From Yoonia sp. (GTDB lineage: Bacteria > Pseudomonadota > Alphaproteobacteria > Rhodobacterales > Rhodobacteraceae): a stretch of 64,000 bases of DNA. Below the pieces are notes generated by a model that saw only the letters and a list, made by a program, of their open reading frames with translations, was not told the origin of the DNA and did not search any database. The position numbers and the translations under genes are program-made. The stretch spans positions 1-64,000 of the forward strand of contig JAQXEG010000009.1 of the NCBI GenBank assembly GCA_029250945.1, given 5' to 3'. Positions 29,130-39,800 of the stretch are shown here, one piece after another (the first letter of the stretch is position 1; each line of letters starts with the position of its first letter).

Positions 29130-31531
29130 GATCGCATTTTGGACATCTCGGAGTCGAAACTCGGGTCGACTTGGACCGCGCGGCGCATTTTGCCCATGAT
29201 CTCAATCTCGACCTGCGCGCCGGTTTGGGCATGTGCACGCGGGATCAGGGCCATCGCGATGGATTTCTGCTGGTGATGCGAATAGCCGCCAGAGGTGCAG
29301 AAGCCTTGGACCTTACCGTCGATGAACACCGGCTCATAGGCCACGACATCCGCGTCATCAGCATCCACCTCATAGGTCACAAGGGTGCGTGCGGGGGGAT
29401 TGGCGCGCTCTGCCTCGGCCACGGAACGGCCAATGAAATCAACGTCTTTCTTGAAGTTGACAAAGCGATCCATACCCGTTTCCGCAGCCGTGTAATCGGG
29501 TGAAAACTCTGACAACCACGACCCGAAATGCCGATCAAGCCGCAGCGACATCATCGCCCGCATCCCAAACGGCATAATACCCAGCGGTCGACCCGCGTTC
29601 CACAACGTCCACCACAGCTGACGCTGATCCATGGGATCGCAGTAAATTTCATAGCCCAGATCGCCAGTATAGCTGACCCGTTGCACGGTGCAGGCGACCT
29701 GACCGACAGTCATGTGGCGCACATCAAGGAATTTAATTCCCTGCACGTCACTGCGGGTGCAAGCCGCCAACAATTTGCGTGCGTTTGGACCAGCGATCTG
29801 AAAACCAGTGCGCTTGTCGGACATATTCATCAGACGCACATTTGAACCGGGGTTTTGTTCAAACCACCGCAGATGCACCTCTTGCGCGCCATAGCTGGCG
29901 GTCAGATGAAAATGGTCGTCGGCGAGACATGAGATGGTGAAATCCCCCAAAAGCCGCCCCTTGGGTGATAGCATCGGTGACAAGGACATGCGCCCCGGCT
30001 TTGGAATGCGCCCCGCCATAATCCGGTCGAGCCATTCACGCGCACCCGGGCCATGCACATCGAATTTGCCGAAATTCTGCACCTCGTTGATGCCGACGGC
30101 GTGGCGGACGGCGGCCACCTCTCGCGCTGTGGCGGCAAAGGCGTTGGACCGCCGGAAGGTTGGGTTTTCAAAATCCGGTTCACCGTCTTGGGCAAAGTAA
30201 TTTGGCACCTCTAGCCCGAATTGATGCCCCCAGACCGCACCTAGATCGCTAAAGATGTCATACATTGCCGTGGTCCGGTGGGGCCGCGCGGCTGGCAGTT
30301 CCTCGTTCGGGTAGCTGACCGAGAAACGACGTTGATAATTCTCAATCACCTTGGGGCGCGTATAACCGGGCGTGATCCATTTGCCGTAGCGGGCGACATC
30401 CATCGCCGTCACATCGCGTTCGCATTCGCCCTCGATCATCCATTGCGCCAGCATCAGGCCAACGCCGCCACCTTGGCTAAAGCCAGCCATCACGCCACAA
30501 GCGGACCAGTAGTTACGCAAACCGGGCACAGGCCCAACCAGCGGATTCCCATCAGGAGCAAAGGTAAACGGCCCGTGGATCACGGATTTGATGCCAGCGC
30601 TTTCCAGCACGGGGAAGCGTTTGAAAGCAAATTCAATACTATCGGCCACTTTATCCAAGTTATCAGGCAGCAGTTCATGGCCGAAAGTCCAAGGCGTGCC
30701 ATCCACGGCCCACGGCTCACACGGTTGTTCGTAAAACCCGATGCAAAGCCCGCGACCTTCTTGGCGCAGATAACTTTCGCCAGCGGGGTCCATGACGTGG
30801 GGATGTTCTGTGGCGCGCTCGTAAATCTCGGGCGTTTCTTCGGTGACAACGTATTGATGTTCCATCGGATGCAGCGGCAGATAGACGCCCGCCATCGCGC
30901 CGACCTCACGCGCCCAAAGGCCACCGGCGTTAACCACATGTTCGGCGTGGATCGTACCCTTATCCGTCACAACATCCCATGTGCCGTCGGGGCGTTGGTT
31001 GATTTCATTCACCATGCAATGCGTTTCAATCGTGGCCCCACCCATGCGCGCCGCCTTCGCATAGGCGTGGGTCGTGCCCGACGGATCAAGGTGTCCGTCC
31101 AGCGGATCATACAACGCCCCGATAATCCCATCGGTGTTCGTTATCGGCGCGATTTTCGCGATCTCTTCGGGACCGACGATTTCGGTTTCCAACCCCATAT
31201 AGCGGTGCTTGGCCCGTTCGGCGACCAGCATGTCAAACCGGTCCTGGTTATCGGCCAATGTGATACCACCAACATGGTGCAACCCGCAGGACATGCCTGT
31301 AATCTCTTCAAGCTCTTTATACAGCTTGATAGTATAGCCTTGAAGGGCAGCCATGTTCGTGTCGCCATTGAGCGTATGAAAACCGCCAGCCGCGTGCCAC
31401 GTCGACCCAGATGTCAGTTCTGACCGTTCCAGCAACATAACGTCCGACCAGCCCAGTTTCGTCAGGTGATACAAGACCGATGCGCCGACGACGCCCCCAC
31501 CGATGACGGCAACTCTGGTGGTGGTTTTCAT
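29126..31531 (-). CDS. dimethylglycine/sarcosine dehydrogenase-type flavoprotein with GcvT domain (paralogue 1)
   Basis: Large 801-residue flavoprotein. The N-terminal FAD-binding GGGVVGASVLYHL and the segment SGSTWHAAGG (the His expected to hold FAD covalently in DMGDH-type enzymes) are followed by a GcvT-like tetrahydrofolate-binding C-terminal half (FQIAGPNARKLL, SYTGDLGYEIYCDP). Such enzymes demethylate choline/betaine-derived amines and pass the one-carbon unit to THF. ATG at 31531 has a strong AAGGGAGA site. It is divergent from an 801-residue paralogue and precedes the NTP transferase gene by an overlap. Exact substrate unknown. Confidence 0.9.
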   Translation of the reverse strand: MKTTTRVAVIGGGVVGASVLYHLTKLGWSDVMLLERSELTSGSTWHAAGGFHTLNGDTNMAALQGYTIKLYKELEEITGMSCGLHHVGGITLADNQDRFDMLVAERAKHRYMGLETEIVGPEEIAKIAPITNTDGIIGALYDPLDGHLDPSGTTHAYAKAARMGGATIETHCMVNEINQRPDGTWDVVTDKGTIHAEHVVNAGGLWAREVGAMAGVYLPLHPMEHQYVVTEETPEIYERATEHPHVMDPAGESYLRQEGRGLCIGFYEQPCEPWAVDGTPWTFGHELLPDNLDKVADSIEFAFKRFPVLESAGIKSVIHGPFTFAPDGNPLVGPVPGLRNYWSACGVMAGFSQGGGVGLMLAQWMIEGECERDVTAMDVARYGKWITPGYTRPKVIENYQRRFSVSYPNEELPAARPHRTTAMYDIFSDLGAVWGHQFGLEVPNYFAQDGEPDFENPTFRRSNAFAATAREVAAVRHAVGINEVQNFGKFDVHGPGAREWLDRIMAGRIPKPGRMSLSPMLSPKGRLLGDFTISCLADDHFHLTASYGAQEVHLRWFEQNPGSNVRLMNMSDKRTGFQIAGPNARKLLAACTRSDVQGIKFLDVRHMTVGQVACTVQRVSYTGDLGYEIYCDPMDQRQLWWTLWNAGRPLGIMPFGMRAMMSLRLDRHFGSWLSEFSPDYTAAETGMDRFVNFKKDVDFIGRSVAEAERANPPARTLVTYEVDADDADVVAYEPVFIDGKVQGFCTSGGYSHHQQKSIAMALIPRAHAQTGAQVEIEIMGKMRRAVQVDPSFDSEMSKMRS

Positions 31532-31622
31532 GGTGACATCTCCCTTAGCGTTGGCATCAGACTGCCAGACCATTTCCGCGGGGCCAAGCCGCTTACGACA
31601 ATTCATGTCGTTATTGGCAGAT

Positions 31623-31658
31623 GTTGCTGTGAGACAAGGATTTGTCGCAGTGAGGCAA
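31623..31658 (+). promoter_or_regulatory. tandem operator-like repeats between the divergent flavoprotein genes
   Basis: GTTGCTGTGAGACAA (31623-31637) and GTCGCAGTGAGGCAA (31644-31658) match at 12 of 15 positions and are 21 bases apart, two helical turns. The second also reads as an inverted repeat (TTGTCGCA/TGAGGCAA). They lie in the only gap shared by both promoters. Confidence 0.55.
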
Positions 31659-31717
31659 ACCTTTTACATTTTCATGGCGCATCGTGGTGAAAATAACTGC
31701 CCGCAAAAGGAAATCCC

Positions 31718-34123
31718 ATGCGCACCCATGCCCAAGCCGTTGTCATCGGAGGCGGCGTTATCGGCTGCTCTATCTTGTATCACCTTGCCAAACTGGGGTG
31801 GACCGACAGCATTCTGCTGGAAAGGGACGAGCTGACGTCGGGCTCCACATGGCACGCGGCGGCCAATATTCACGGGCTGCACGATAGCACCAACATCAGC
31901 CGCATTCAGCATTATACGATGAACCTGTATAATGAGCTAGAGGCAGAGACGGGCCAATCCTGCGGCGTGTTCCAGCCCGGCAGCTTGTATTTGGCCCAGA
32001 CCGAGGCGCGTGAACATCAGTTGCGATTGCAGGCCGCGAAGGCGAAATTTTACGACATGAATTTCCACGAGGTGTCCCGAGATGAGGCAGAACGCCTGCA
32101 CCCGCTGGTCGATTACGACGGCATCCGCTGCATCATGTATGAACCCGATGGCGGCAACGTGGACCCCAGCGGCGTGACCAATGCCTATGCCACCGGCGCG
32201 CGCAAAATGGGGGCCGAGATTGAACGGTTCTGTCCCGTCACCGCGACCGAACAGCAACCCGACGGTACATGGATCGTGCGCACGCCCAAGGGGGATATTC
32301 ACACGCAATGGGTGGTGAATGCCGCTGGCCTTTGGGGACGCGAGGTGGCGGCGTTGGCGGGCATCAAGCTGCCGCTTTTGCCGACAGAGCATCAGTATTT
32401 CGTGACCGAAACCATTCCGCAGATTGCCGCGATGGATCGACGTTTACCCTCTGTGGCGGACCGTGATGGCGAGTATTATCTGCGCCAAGAGGGGCAGGGC
32501 CTGTTGGTCGGCGCCTATGAAAAAGACGTGCGGTTCTGGGCAGAAGACGGCACGCCCCAAGGGTTCGGTCATGAATTATTCGCCGATGATCTGGAACGGA
32601 TCGAAGACAACATGATGCGCGCAATTGACCGCGTGCCAGCCGTAGGCGAGGCGGGGATCAAGCGGGTTATCAACGGCCCGATGATTTGGTCGCCTGACAG
32701 CAACGCGCTTTATGGTGCGCATCCTGATCTGCGGAATTACTTTTGTTGTAACGGTATTATCCCCGGTTTCAGCCAATCGGGCGGCATGGGCCTGATGGCC
32801 GCGCAATGGATCGTCGAAGGCGAAAGCCAATATGACATGTTCGCGTGGGACGTGGCCCGTTTCGGCAAATGGGCGGATGAGGCATTTACCAAGTCCCGCG
32901 TCGGCGACCAATACGCCAACCGCTTTGCCATCCACTTCCCCAATGAGGAACGCAGCGCGGGGCGGCCTATGCGCGTGCGTCCCACACATGATGTGCAGAA
33001 ATCCTTGGGCGCTGTGATGGGCCTGAATTACGGCTGGGAACATCCGTTGTATTTTGATGCCGACACACCCGAAAGCGCAGGGTTTGTCCGTCAGCCTTGG
33101 TTTGACAGCGTCGGGCGCGAGGCGCGGATGTTGCGCGACCGTGCTGGCATCATTGATATCTCGAACTTTGCCAAATATTTTGTGCGTGGGCCGGGCGCGG
33201 AGGCGTGGTTGAACGCGGTGTTCGCCAATAACATGCCATTGGCTGTCGGGCGGTCCTGCCTGACGCCACTGATCGGAGTGCGTGGCGGGATCGCGGGCGA
33301 TTTCACGGTCACAAAGCTGGCCGAGGATGAGTTTATGTTCATCGGTGGCGGCCTGTCGGAGCGCTATCATTCGCGTTTCTGGGCCATGGTGCCATTGCCC
33401 GAGGGCACAACATTCGAAAGCCGTACCGACACGATGTGCGGGTTCAACGTGGCCGGGCCGAAGTCGCGCGCATTGCTGGCGTCGCTGACCATTGCGGACC
33501 TGTCGACAGAGGCGTTTCCGTTCATGCGGTCCAAACGGATAACGGTGGCAGGGGTCGACGTCATCGCCTTGCGCGTGTCGTTCACAGGCGATCTGGGCTG
33601 GGAATTACATTGCGCGGAGGCGGACCAACTCCGCCTGTATGAAGCATTGTTAGAAGCGGCCAAGCCGTTGGGTGCCGGACCTGTCGGCAGCCGTGCGTTG
33701 ATGTCGCTGCGGGTGGAAAAGGGCTATGGCTCATGGTCGCGAGAGTATTCGTCAGAATATTGGCCGCAAGAGGTTGGCTTGGACCGACTGGTAAAGACCG
33801 AGAAGGAATTTCTACACAAAAGCGCATATTTAGCAATCAAAGATAATGCACCACGTGAAGTTCTGTCATTGATCCATGTGACTGACATTGACGGCGCGGA
33901 TGCAACGGGCGGGGAACCAATCTTTCTGCCTGATGGGACGCCTGTGGGACGTGTTACATCGGGAACCTATGGGTATGCGGTGGATATGTCACTGGCGCTC
34001 GGCTATCTCAAGGACGTGAGTGCGGGGGCCCAGGTTGACGTCATGATTTTGGGTAAACCGCACCGTGGTGTGGTATTGGCGAAGCCACCGTTTGATCCCA
34101 AAGGTGAAAAGCTGCGGGCGTAA
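31718..34123 (+). CDS. dimethylglycine/sarcosine dehydrogenase-type flavoprotein with GcvT domain (paralogue 2)
   Basis: 801 residues, the same length as its divergent neighbour and clearly homologous through the whole protein (GGGVIGCSILYHL, SGSTWHAA, the GcvT tail SFTGDLGWELHC). Differences in the substrate region (WHAAANIHGLHD against WHAAGGFHTLNG) suggest different amine substrates, but I cannot name them. AAAGGAA precedes the ATG at 31718. The pair looks like a duplication kept head-to-head under a shared control region. Confidence 0.9.
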   Translation: MRTHAQAVVIGGGVIGCSILYHLAKLGWTDSILLERDELTSGSTWHAAANIHGLHDSTNISRIQHYTMNLYNELEAETGQSCGVFQPGSLYLAQTEAREHQLRLQAAKAKFYDMNFHEVSRDEAERLHPLVDYDGIRCIMYEPDGGNVDPSGVTNAYATGARKMGAEIERFCPVTATEQQPDGTWIVRTPKGDIHTQWVVNAAGLWGREVAALAGIKLPLLPTEHQYFVTETIPQIAAMDRRLPSVADRDGEYYLRQEGQGLLVGAYEKDVRFWAEDGTPQGFGHELFADDLERIEDNMMRAIDRVPAVGEAGIKRVINGPMIWSPDSNALYGAHPDLRNYFCCNGIIPGFSQSGGMGLMAAQWIVEGESQYDMFAWDVARFGKWADEAFTKSRVGDQYANRFAIHFPNEERSAGRPMRVRPTHDVQKSLGAVMGLNYGWEHPLYFDADTPESAGFVRQPWFDSVGREARMLRDRAGIIDISNFAKYFVRGPGAEAWLNAVFANNMPLAVGRSCLTPLIGVRGGIAGDFTVTKLAEDEFMFIGGGLSERYHSRFWAMVPLPEGTTFESRTDTMCGFNVAGPKSRALLASLTIADLSTEAFPFMRSKRITVAGVDVIALRVSFTGDLGWELHCAEADQLRLYEALLEAAKPLGAGPVGSRALMSLRVEKGYGSWSREYSSEYWPQEVGLDRLVKTEKEFLHKSAYLAIKDNAPREVLSLIHVTDIDGADATGGEPIFLPDGTPVGRVTSGTYGYAVDMSLALGYLKDVSAGAQVDVMILGKPHRGVVLAKPPFDPKGEKLRA

Positions 34124-34144
34124 AACCCGCAGCATATCAATCGC

Positions 34145-34702
34145 TTATGGAATGATCCGTGTGTATTTTGTGCCCTCAAGCGTGGCACCAACGCGCAGGC
34201 CTGCTTGCGCAAATACCACGGCGATCACGGGCGCGAGGGATGTTGTGGTTTCCGCCTGCAACATCTCGCCCTGATCGTTGATCGCATAGGTCACATCCGC
34301 GCCAGCCGCCCAGCCTTGCCCGCGCCGGAAATCCAGCAACGCGTCTTGGGTCATGAAAAACAAGACGTGGCTATATTGCTGTGCGCCGATCTGCAAACCC
34401 GCAGAACCGGAAGCGGAGGAATAGTAATCCACCGTCGTATCACCGACCCGCAGCGCGCCGCGCCCGAATGATCCGCCCAGCCCAAGGCCGATTTCGGTCA
34501 CCACGGGCATGACCAGCACACCAGCGGCCTTACCAGCCAGATCGCGGGTGCCGGGATAGGTATCATACATAAAATTCAGGGTACTGTCGGTGCGTGCATC
34601 AATCGTCGCCGCGCCATTGCTGCCGATGCCATTACCGCAAGCCGCAAGCGTCATACCTGCCAGCGCGCCAAGCACGGCTGTCCGTCGTGTAAATTGGGTC
34701 AT
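34145..34702 (-). CDS. SYLF/YSC84-domain lipoprotein
   Basis: About 185 residues. A lipoprotein signal ends in LAAC (Cys22 or so) and the rest is the YSC84/SYLF domain (GVLVMPVVTEIGLGLGGSFG). SYLF proteins bind phosphoinositides in eukaryotes; their bacterial role is not known. The ATG at 34702 follows AGAGG. Convergent with paralogue 2. Confidence 0.85.
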   Translation of the reverse strand: MTQFTRRTAVLGALAGMTLAACGNGIGSNGAATIDARTDSTLNFMYDTYPGTRDLAGKAAGVLVMPVVTEIGLGLGGSFGRGALRVGDTTVDYYSSASGSAGLQIGAQQYSHVLFFMTQDALLDFRRGQGWAAGADVTYAINDQGEMLQAETTTSLAPVIAVVFAQAGLRVGATLEGTKYTRIIP

Positions 34703-34830
34703 TATACTGCCTCTGTGCCAATTTGGTTGGGGCTGTTGCCGCCCTATGACGCAAAACATACGCAATTTGCGCGAATCTGTCACGTGGAACATGATGGGGT
34801 CGGCGAATAGTTAACCAAAGGACAAAAACC

Positions 34831-35205
34831 ATGCATCACGCGTCCTGTCTGTGCGGCAATGTCAAAATCGAAGTCGCGGGTGATCTGCCGCCCCCAAACG
34901 CCTGCCATTGCACGATGTGCCGCAAGCAGTCGGGGCATTACTGGGCCTCAACGGAAGTGAAAAAGACCAACATGACCGTCACAGGCGATGTGACGTGGTA
35001 TCAGGCCAGCGACCGCGTGCGACGCGGGTTTTGCCCCACTTGTGGTAGTTTTCTGTTCTTTGACCCGCTTTTTCAGGATTGGACGGCCATATCCATGGGG
35101 GCGTTTGACGGGCCAACTGGCGTGAAGCTGACCCATCATATCTATATTGATAACAAGGGCGACTATTACGATATCGCCGATGGGTTGCCGCAAAACGGCC
35201 AGTGA
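34831..35205 (+). CDS. GFA-family (glutathione-dependent formaldehyde-activating-like) protein
   Basis: A 124-residue zinc protein with the CENP-V/GFA fold. Cys pairs are seen in CLCGNVK, CHCTMCRKQ and CPTCGS. Members near formaldehyde-producing demethylases may help in C1 handling, and the DMGDH genes are close, but many GFA proteins have no proven glutathione activity. It directly abuts the convergent hemB stop. Confidence 0.85.
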   Translation: MHHASCLCGNVKIEVAGDLPPPNACHCTMCRKQSGHYWASTEVKKTNMTVTGDVTWYQASDRVRRGFCPTCGSFLFFDPLFQDWTAISMGAFDGPTGVKLTHHIYIDNKGDYYDIADGLPQNGQ

Positions 35206-36204
35206 TTAACCGTTCAGGATTTTGGCGGCCTCTGGCGCGAAATAAGTCAGGATGCCGTCACAGCCAGCGCGTTTGAAACACATCAGGCTTTCCATCATGA
35301 CCGCATCACCGTCTAACCAACCGCTTTGCGCGGCAGCCCGCAGCATCGCAAACTCGCCCGACACCTGATAGGCATATGTCGGCACGCCGAACGTATCCTT
35401 CACGCGGCGGCAGATATCCAAATACGGCATGCCGGGTTTAACCATGATCATATCGGCGCCCTCGTTCAGGTCACGCTCAACCAGCCGCAGGGCCTCATCG
35501 CTGTTGGCGGGGTCCATTTGATAAGTGTTTTTGTCACCTGTCAGGGCCGATGACGCGCCGACTGCATCGCGGAACGGGCCATAAAAGCTGCTGGCGTATT
35601 TAGCAGTGTAGGACAGGATGGTGACGTTCTGGTGGCCCTCAGATTCTAGCGCGCCTCGAATGGCCCCGATGCGCCCGTCCATCATGTCAGACGGGCCAAG
35701 GATGTCCGCGCCAGCCTCGGCCTGTGCAATCCCCATCTTCACAAGCGCATCGACCGTTCGGTCATTCACGATCTGGCCGTTTTCAACAAACCCGTCGTGA
35801 CCATTGATATTATAGGGGTCCAACGCAATGTCGGTCATCACAGCAATGTCTGGCACTGCATCCTTAATAGCGCGAATGGCCTGATTGCTGATGTTGTCGG
35901 GCGACCACGCCAGCGCGCAATCCTCGGTCCGCGCGTCCATGCTGGTGTAGGGAAAGATACAGATCGCCGGAATGCCAAGGGCGTGGGCCTCCCGTGCCGC
36001 GATCACAGCGCGATCGACGGTTTTACGGGTGACACCGGGCATAGAGGGGATCGGCTCTTCTGCATCGGTGCCTTCCATCACAAAGATCGGCCAAATGAAA
36101 TCAGACGGGGTCAGCACATTCTGGCGGGCCAAAGCACGTAAAGCAGGTGATTGACGCATCCGGCGCAAGCGCGTGGTCGGGAAGGGGGCAACGGTCGGTT
36201 TCAT
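35206..36204 (-). CDS. hemB: delta-aminolevulinic acid dehydratase (porphobilinogen synthase)
   Basis: Haem/bacteriochlorophyll pathway enzyme of about 332 residues, condensing two ALA molecules. The active-site lysines lie in SYTAKYASSFYG and MVKPGMPY. The metal site reads ALDPYNINGHDG, with Asp replacing the Cys cluster of zinc enzymes, so it belongs to the Mg/K-type group like Rhodobacter HemB. The ATG at 36204 fits relatives; an upstream in-frame ATG is less likely. Monocistronic. Confidence 0.95.
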   Translation of the reverse strand: MKPTVAPFPTTRLRRMRQSPALRALARQNVLTPSDFIWPIFVMEGTDAEEPIPSMPGVTRKTVDRAVIAAREAHALGIPAICIFPYTSMDARTEDCALAWSPDNISNQAIRAIKDAVPDIAVMTDIALDPYNINGHDGFVENGQIVNDRTVDALVKMGIAQAEAGADILGPSDMMDGRIGAIRGALESEGHQNVTILSYTAKYASSFYGPFRDAVGASSALTGDKNTYQMDPANSDEALRLVERDLNEGADMIMVKPGMPYLDICRRVKDTFGVPTYAYQVSGEFAMLRAAAQSGWLDGDAVMMESLMCFKRAGCDGILTYFAPEAAKILNG

Positions 36205-36330
36205 GTGATACGGGCCTTTCTTGTCACACCCTTGTGGTTGCATGGTTTTTCACACTTCACAAGTCTGGGCATTACCGATGGGCGCGGCTAATGTACTATA
36301 AAATCTGTTCAATAATGACAGGCTGCCCCC

Positions 36331-36855
36331 TTGGACTGGAGCAAAGCAATCTTACAAGTGATCGATCTGCGGTCATTCTCAAGCCTCTGGTATTGGGTCT
36401 TGGTCGCGGTGACGTGGTCGACGATCAACAACTGGGTGCTGGGCGTGCCGTCGGACATGATCCACAGTGCGCGCAACAAAGGCGGGCAGGCGGATATTGA
36501 TCTGGCCGATCTGGTGCGTATCAACGTCAACCGACAGCTCAATACCGCTGCGGTGGCGGGGCTCTGGCTGATGGGGATCGTCTGCTTTGTTCTGACCATG
36601 CTGGCCGCCCTTGGGTTCATCTACGGAGTGGAACTGGCGCAGGCGGTGTTTCTGCTGATGTTTCCTGTAACGATCATCGGCGGGTTTACTTTGTCCACGG
36701 CACGGCTGATTGACGCGACCCAACCACAAGGCGAAGACCTGTACCGGATCCTGTTTCGTCAGCGCCTTTGGACCCAGATTATCGGGATGGTCGCGATCTT
36801 TATCACCGCACTTTACGGCATGTTTCAGAACCTTGCGATTGTGCGCTGGCTCTGA
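36331..36855 (+). CDS. conserved Rhodobacterales membrane protein (often labelled SufBCD-associated)
   Basis: A 174-residue protein with four membrane segments (about residues 19-39, 72-95, 100-122, 149-168). I recognise it as a conserved Rhodobacterales protein commonly labelled as a component of the SufBCD complex; nothing in the sequence shows an Fe-S role, so I treat the label as unproven. The frame has a stop at 36316, so the TTG at 36331 (MDWSKAILQVIDLRS) is the only good start. It stands alone, upstream of mfd. Confidence 0.75.
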   Translation: MDWSKAILQVIDLRSFSSLWYWVLVAVTWSTINNWVLGVPSDMIHSARNKGGQADIDLADLVRINVNRQLNTAAVAGLWLMGIVCFVLTMLAALGFIYGVELAQAVFLLMFPVTIIGGFTLSTARLIDATQPQGEDLYRILFRQRLWTQIIGMVAIFITALYGMFQNLAIVRWL

Positions 36856-36859
36856 CCCA

Positions 36860-36887
36860 TTGACACAGGGCGTACGCGGGGTAGATC
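36860..36887 (+). promoter_or_regulatory. putative mfd promoter
   Basis: TTGACA (36860-36865), 16 bases, then TAGATC (36882-36887). Transcription would begin at about 36894, at the mfd ATG (36895), suggesting a leaderless or nearly leaderless message; no ribosome-binding site is visible. Confidence 0.4.
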
Positions 36888-36894
36888 ACGGCGT

Positions 36895-39800
36895 ATGACT
36901 GCCCCAAAACATATCACCATCGCCGGCGCGCCCGAAGGGTTCGACGCCAAACTGATCCTTGACGAGGTCGCGAAATCTGGCCCCGTGGCCCACATCGCAC
37001 GCGACGATAAGCGACTGGCAGCGATGCAGGCGGCACTTGCGTTCTTTGCCCCCGATATGCCGGTGTTTGTGTTTCCTGCGTGGGATTGCCTGCCCTATGA
37101 CCGAGTGTCGCCAAATGCCGATATTTCGGCGGCGCGTATGGCCACGCTGGCGGGGCTGGTCCACGGGATGCCAGAACGATTTGTCCTGCTGACCACCATG
37201 GCCGCCGCGACGCAACGCGTGCCTGCACGTCATGTGCTGCGCGACGCCGCGTTTAAGGCCCGTGTTGGCGACCGGATCGACGAAAAGGGCCTGCGCAATT
37301 TTCTGGTGCGCATGGGCTTCACCCAAAGCCCGACGGTCATGGAACCCGGTGATTATGCCGTGCGTGGCGGGATCATTGATATTTTCCCCCCCGGGCAATC
37401 GGGGCCAGTGCGGCTTGATCTGTTTGGTGATGTCCTGGACGGGGCGCGGCGGTTCGATCCGGCCACGCAACGCACTACCGAGACGCTTAAACTGGTTGAA
37501 CTGGCGCCGGTGTCAGAGGTAATCTTGGACGAAGCTGCGATCACACGGTTCCGCCAGAACTATCGCATCGCATTCGGCGCCGCCGGTACCGATGACCCGC
37601 TGTATGAGGCCGTAAGCGCCGGCCGCAAACATGCGGGGATCGAGCATTGGCTGGGGTTTTTCCAAGACGATCTGGAAACGCTGCTCGACTATCTGCCCAA
37701 TGTGTCTGTATCGCTAGATGACCAGATTGGCGCGACACGACTGGCCCGCTGGGAAAGCATTGAAGACCAATACGGCACCCGCATGCACGCGCTGGATCAA
37801 AAGGGGCGCATGGACACGGTGTATAAACCAGCCAAACCTGCGTTGCTGTATTTGGATGATGCGGCGTGGGATGCGGCTGTGGCCGACGCCCGCGTACTGC
37901 AATTTGCCCCCAACAAACAGGCCACAGGTGTGGGCGTCTTGGACGCGGGCGGACGCACAGGGCGTAATTTCGCGCCCGAACGGCAGCAAGAAAACCTAAG
38001 CCTTTTCGAGACTTTAGCCGGTCATATTCGTGCGAAAATTGCCGATGGTCCTGTCGTTGTCGCGTCATATTCCGAAGGAGCGCGTGAACGCCTGACCGGA
38101 TTGATCGAGGATGAGGGGATTGGCGAAGTTATCCCCGTGACCGACTTTTCCCGCGTCGGGAAAACTGGTGTGCATCTGGCCGTTTGGGCGCTGGATTCGG
38201 GGTTTGAGGCTGATGGGCTGACCGTCATTTCTGAACAAGATGTGTTGGGCGACCGCCTGATCCGTCAGACAAAACGCAAACGCCGCGCCGAAAATTTCCT
38301 AACCGAGGCCAACAGCCTAGCGCCCGGTGATCTGGTGGTGCATGTCGACCACGGCGTCGGCCGTTTTGTCGGGCTAGAGGTTGTGACCGCCCTTGGGGCC
38401 GCACATGAATGTTTACTGCTGGAATATGCAGAAAGTTCAAAGCTTTACCTACCAGTTGAAAACATCGAACTGCTGTCAAAATACGGCCACGAAACGGGAC
38501 TGCTGGACAAACTGGGCGGCGGGGCTTGGCAGGCGAAAAAGGCCAAGCTCAAGGAACGGATCCGCCAGATTGCGGAGCGTCTGATCCGTGTGGCCGCCGA
38601 ACGCGCCCTGCGCACAGCCCCCGCGCTGGACCCGCCAGAGGCGCTTTGGGATCAGTTTCTTGCGCGTTTTCCATACGTTGAGACCGATGACCAACTGGCC
38701 GCGATCGAGGATGTTCTGACCGATCTTGGGTCTGGCAAGCCGATGGACCGGCTGATCTGCGGCGACGTAGGCTTTGGCAAGACAGAGGTCGCGATCCGCG
38801 CCGCATTCATCGCCGCCATGTGCGGTGTGCAGGTCGCAATCATTGCGCCGACCACGTTGTTAGCAAGGCAACACTATCAGAACTTCGCCGAACGATTTCG
38901 TGGTTTTCCGATTAATGTCAGACCCTTATCGCGCTTTGTTGGCACACGTGATGCCGCACTGACCCGTGACGGTATCGCCGATGGCACCGCGGATATCGTG
39001 GTCGGAACCCACGCGTTGTTGGCCAAAGGGGTGAAATTCAAGAACCTTGGGTTGCTGGTGATTGACGAAGAACAGAAATTCGGCGTGCAACACAAGGAAC
39101 GACTGAAACAGCTGCGCACCGACGTACATGTTTTAACATTAACTGCGACGCCTATCCCACGGACATTGCAGCTGAGTTTTTCGGGCGTTCGCGATCTGTC
39201 GATCATCGGCACACCGCCCATCGACCGCCTTGCGATCCGCACCTATGTGTCCGAATTCGACACGGTCACTATCCGAGAGGCACTGTTGCGCGAACATTAT
39301 CGCGGGGGGCAATCCTTCCTCGTGGTGCCGCGCATCACCGACATGGCCGAGATGGAGGATTTCATCAAATGCGAGGTGCCAGAGGTGTCCTATGTCACCG
39401 CCACGGGTCAGATGGCCGCTGGCGAATTGGATGACCGAATGAACGCGTTTTATGACGGTAAGTTCGATGTGCTGCTGGCGACAACGATTGTTGAATCCGG
39501 TCTCGATATTCCGACGGCCAACACGATGATCGTCTGGCGGTCCGACATGTTCGGTCTGTCGCAACTATATCAAATTCGCGGACGTGTGGGCCGGTCCAAG
39601 ACCCGCGCCTATGCCTATCTGACAACAAAGCCGCGTCAAAAGCTAACGGATACCGCGCAGAAACGTCTGCGGGTATTAGGGTCCATTGATACGCTCGGCG
39701 CTGGGTTCACGCTGGCGTCGCAGGATCTGGACATCCGCGGGGCGGGCAATCTGCTGGGCGAGGAACAATCGGGCCAGATGCGCGAGGTCGGGTATGAGCT

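Noticed and set aside
30278-31423. 381-codon open frame opposite the first flavoprotein gene
   Set aside because: Shadow of a well-supported gene on the other strand; composition rich in His/Arg typical of reversed codons.
36331-36855. Functional claim that the membrane protein is part of SufBCD
   Set aside because: No suf genes are nearby and the sequence is purely a four-helix membrane protein; the label is kept only as a name used elsewhere.
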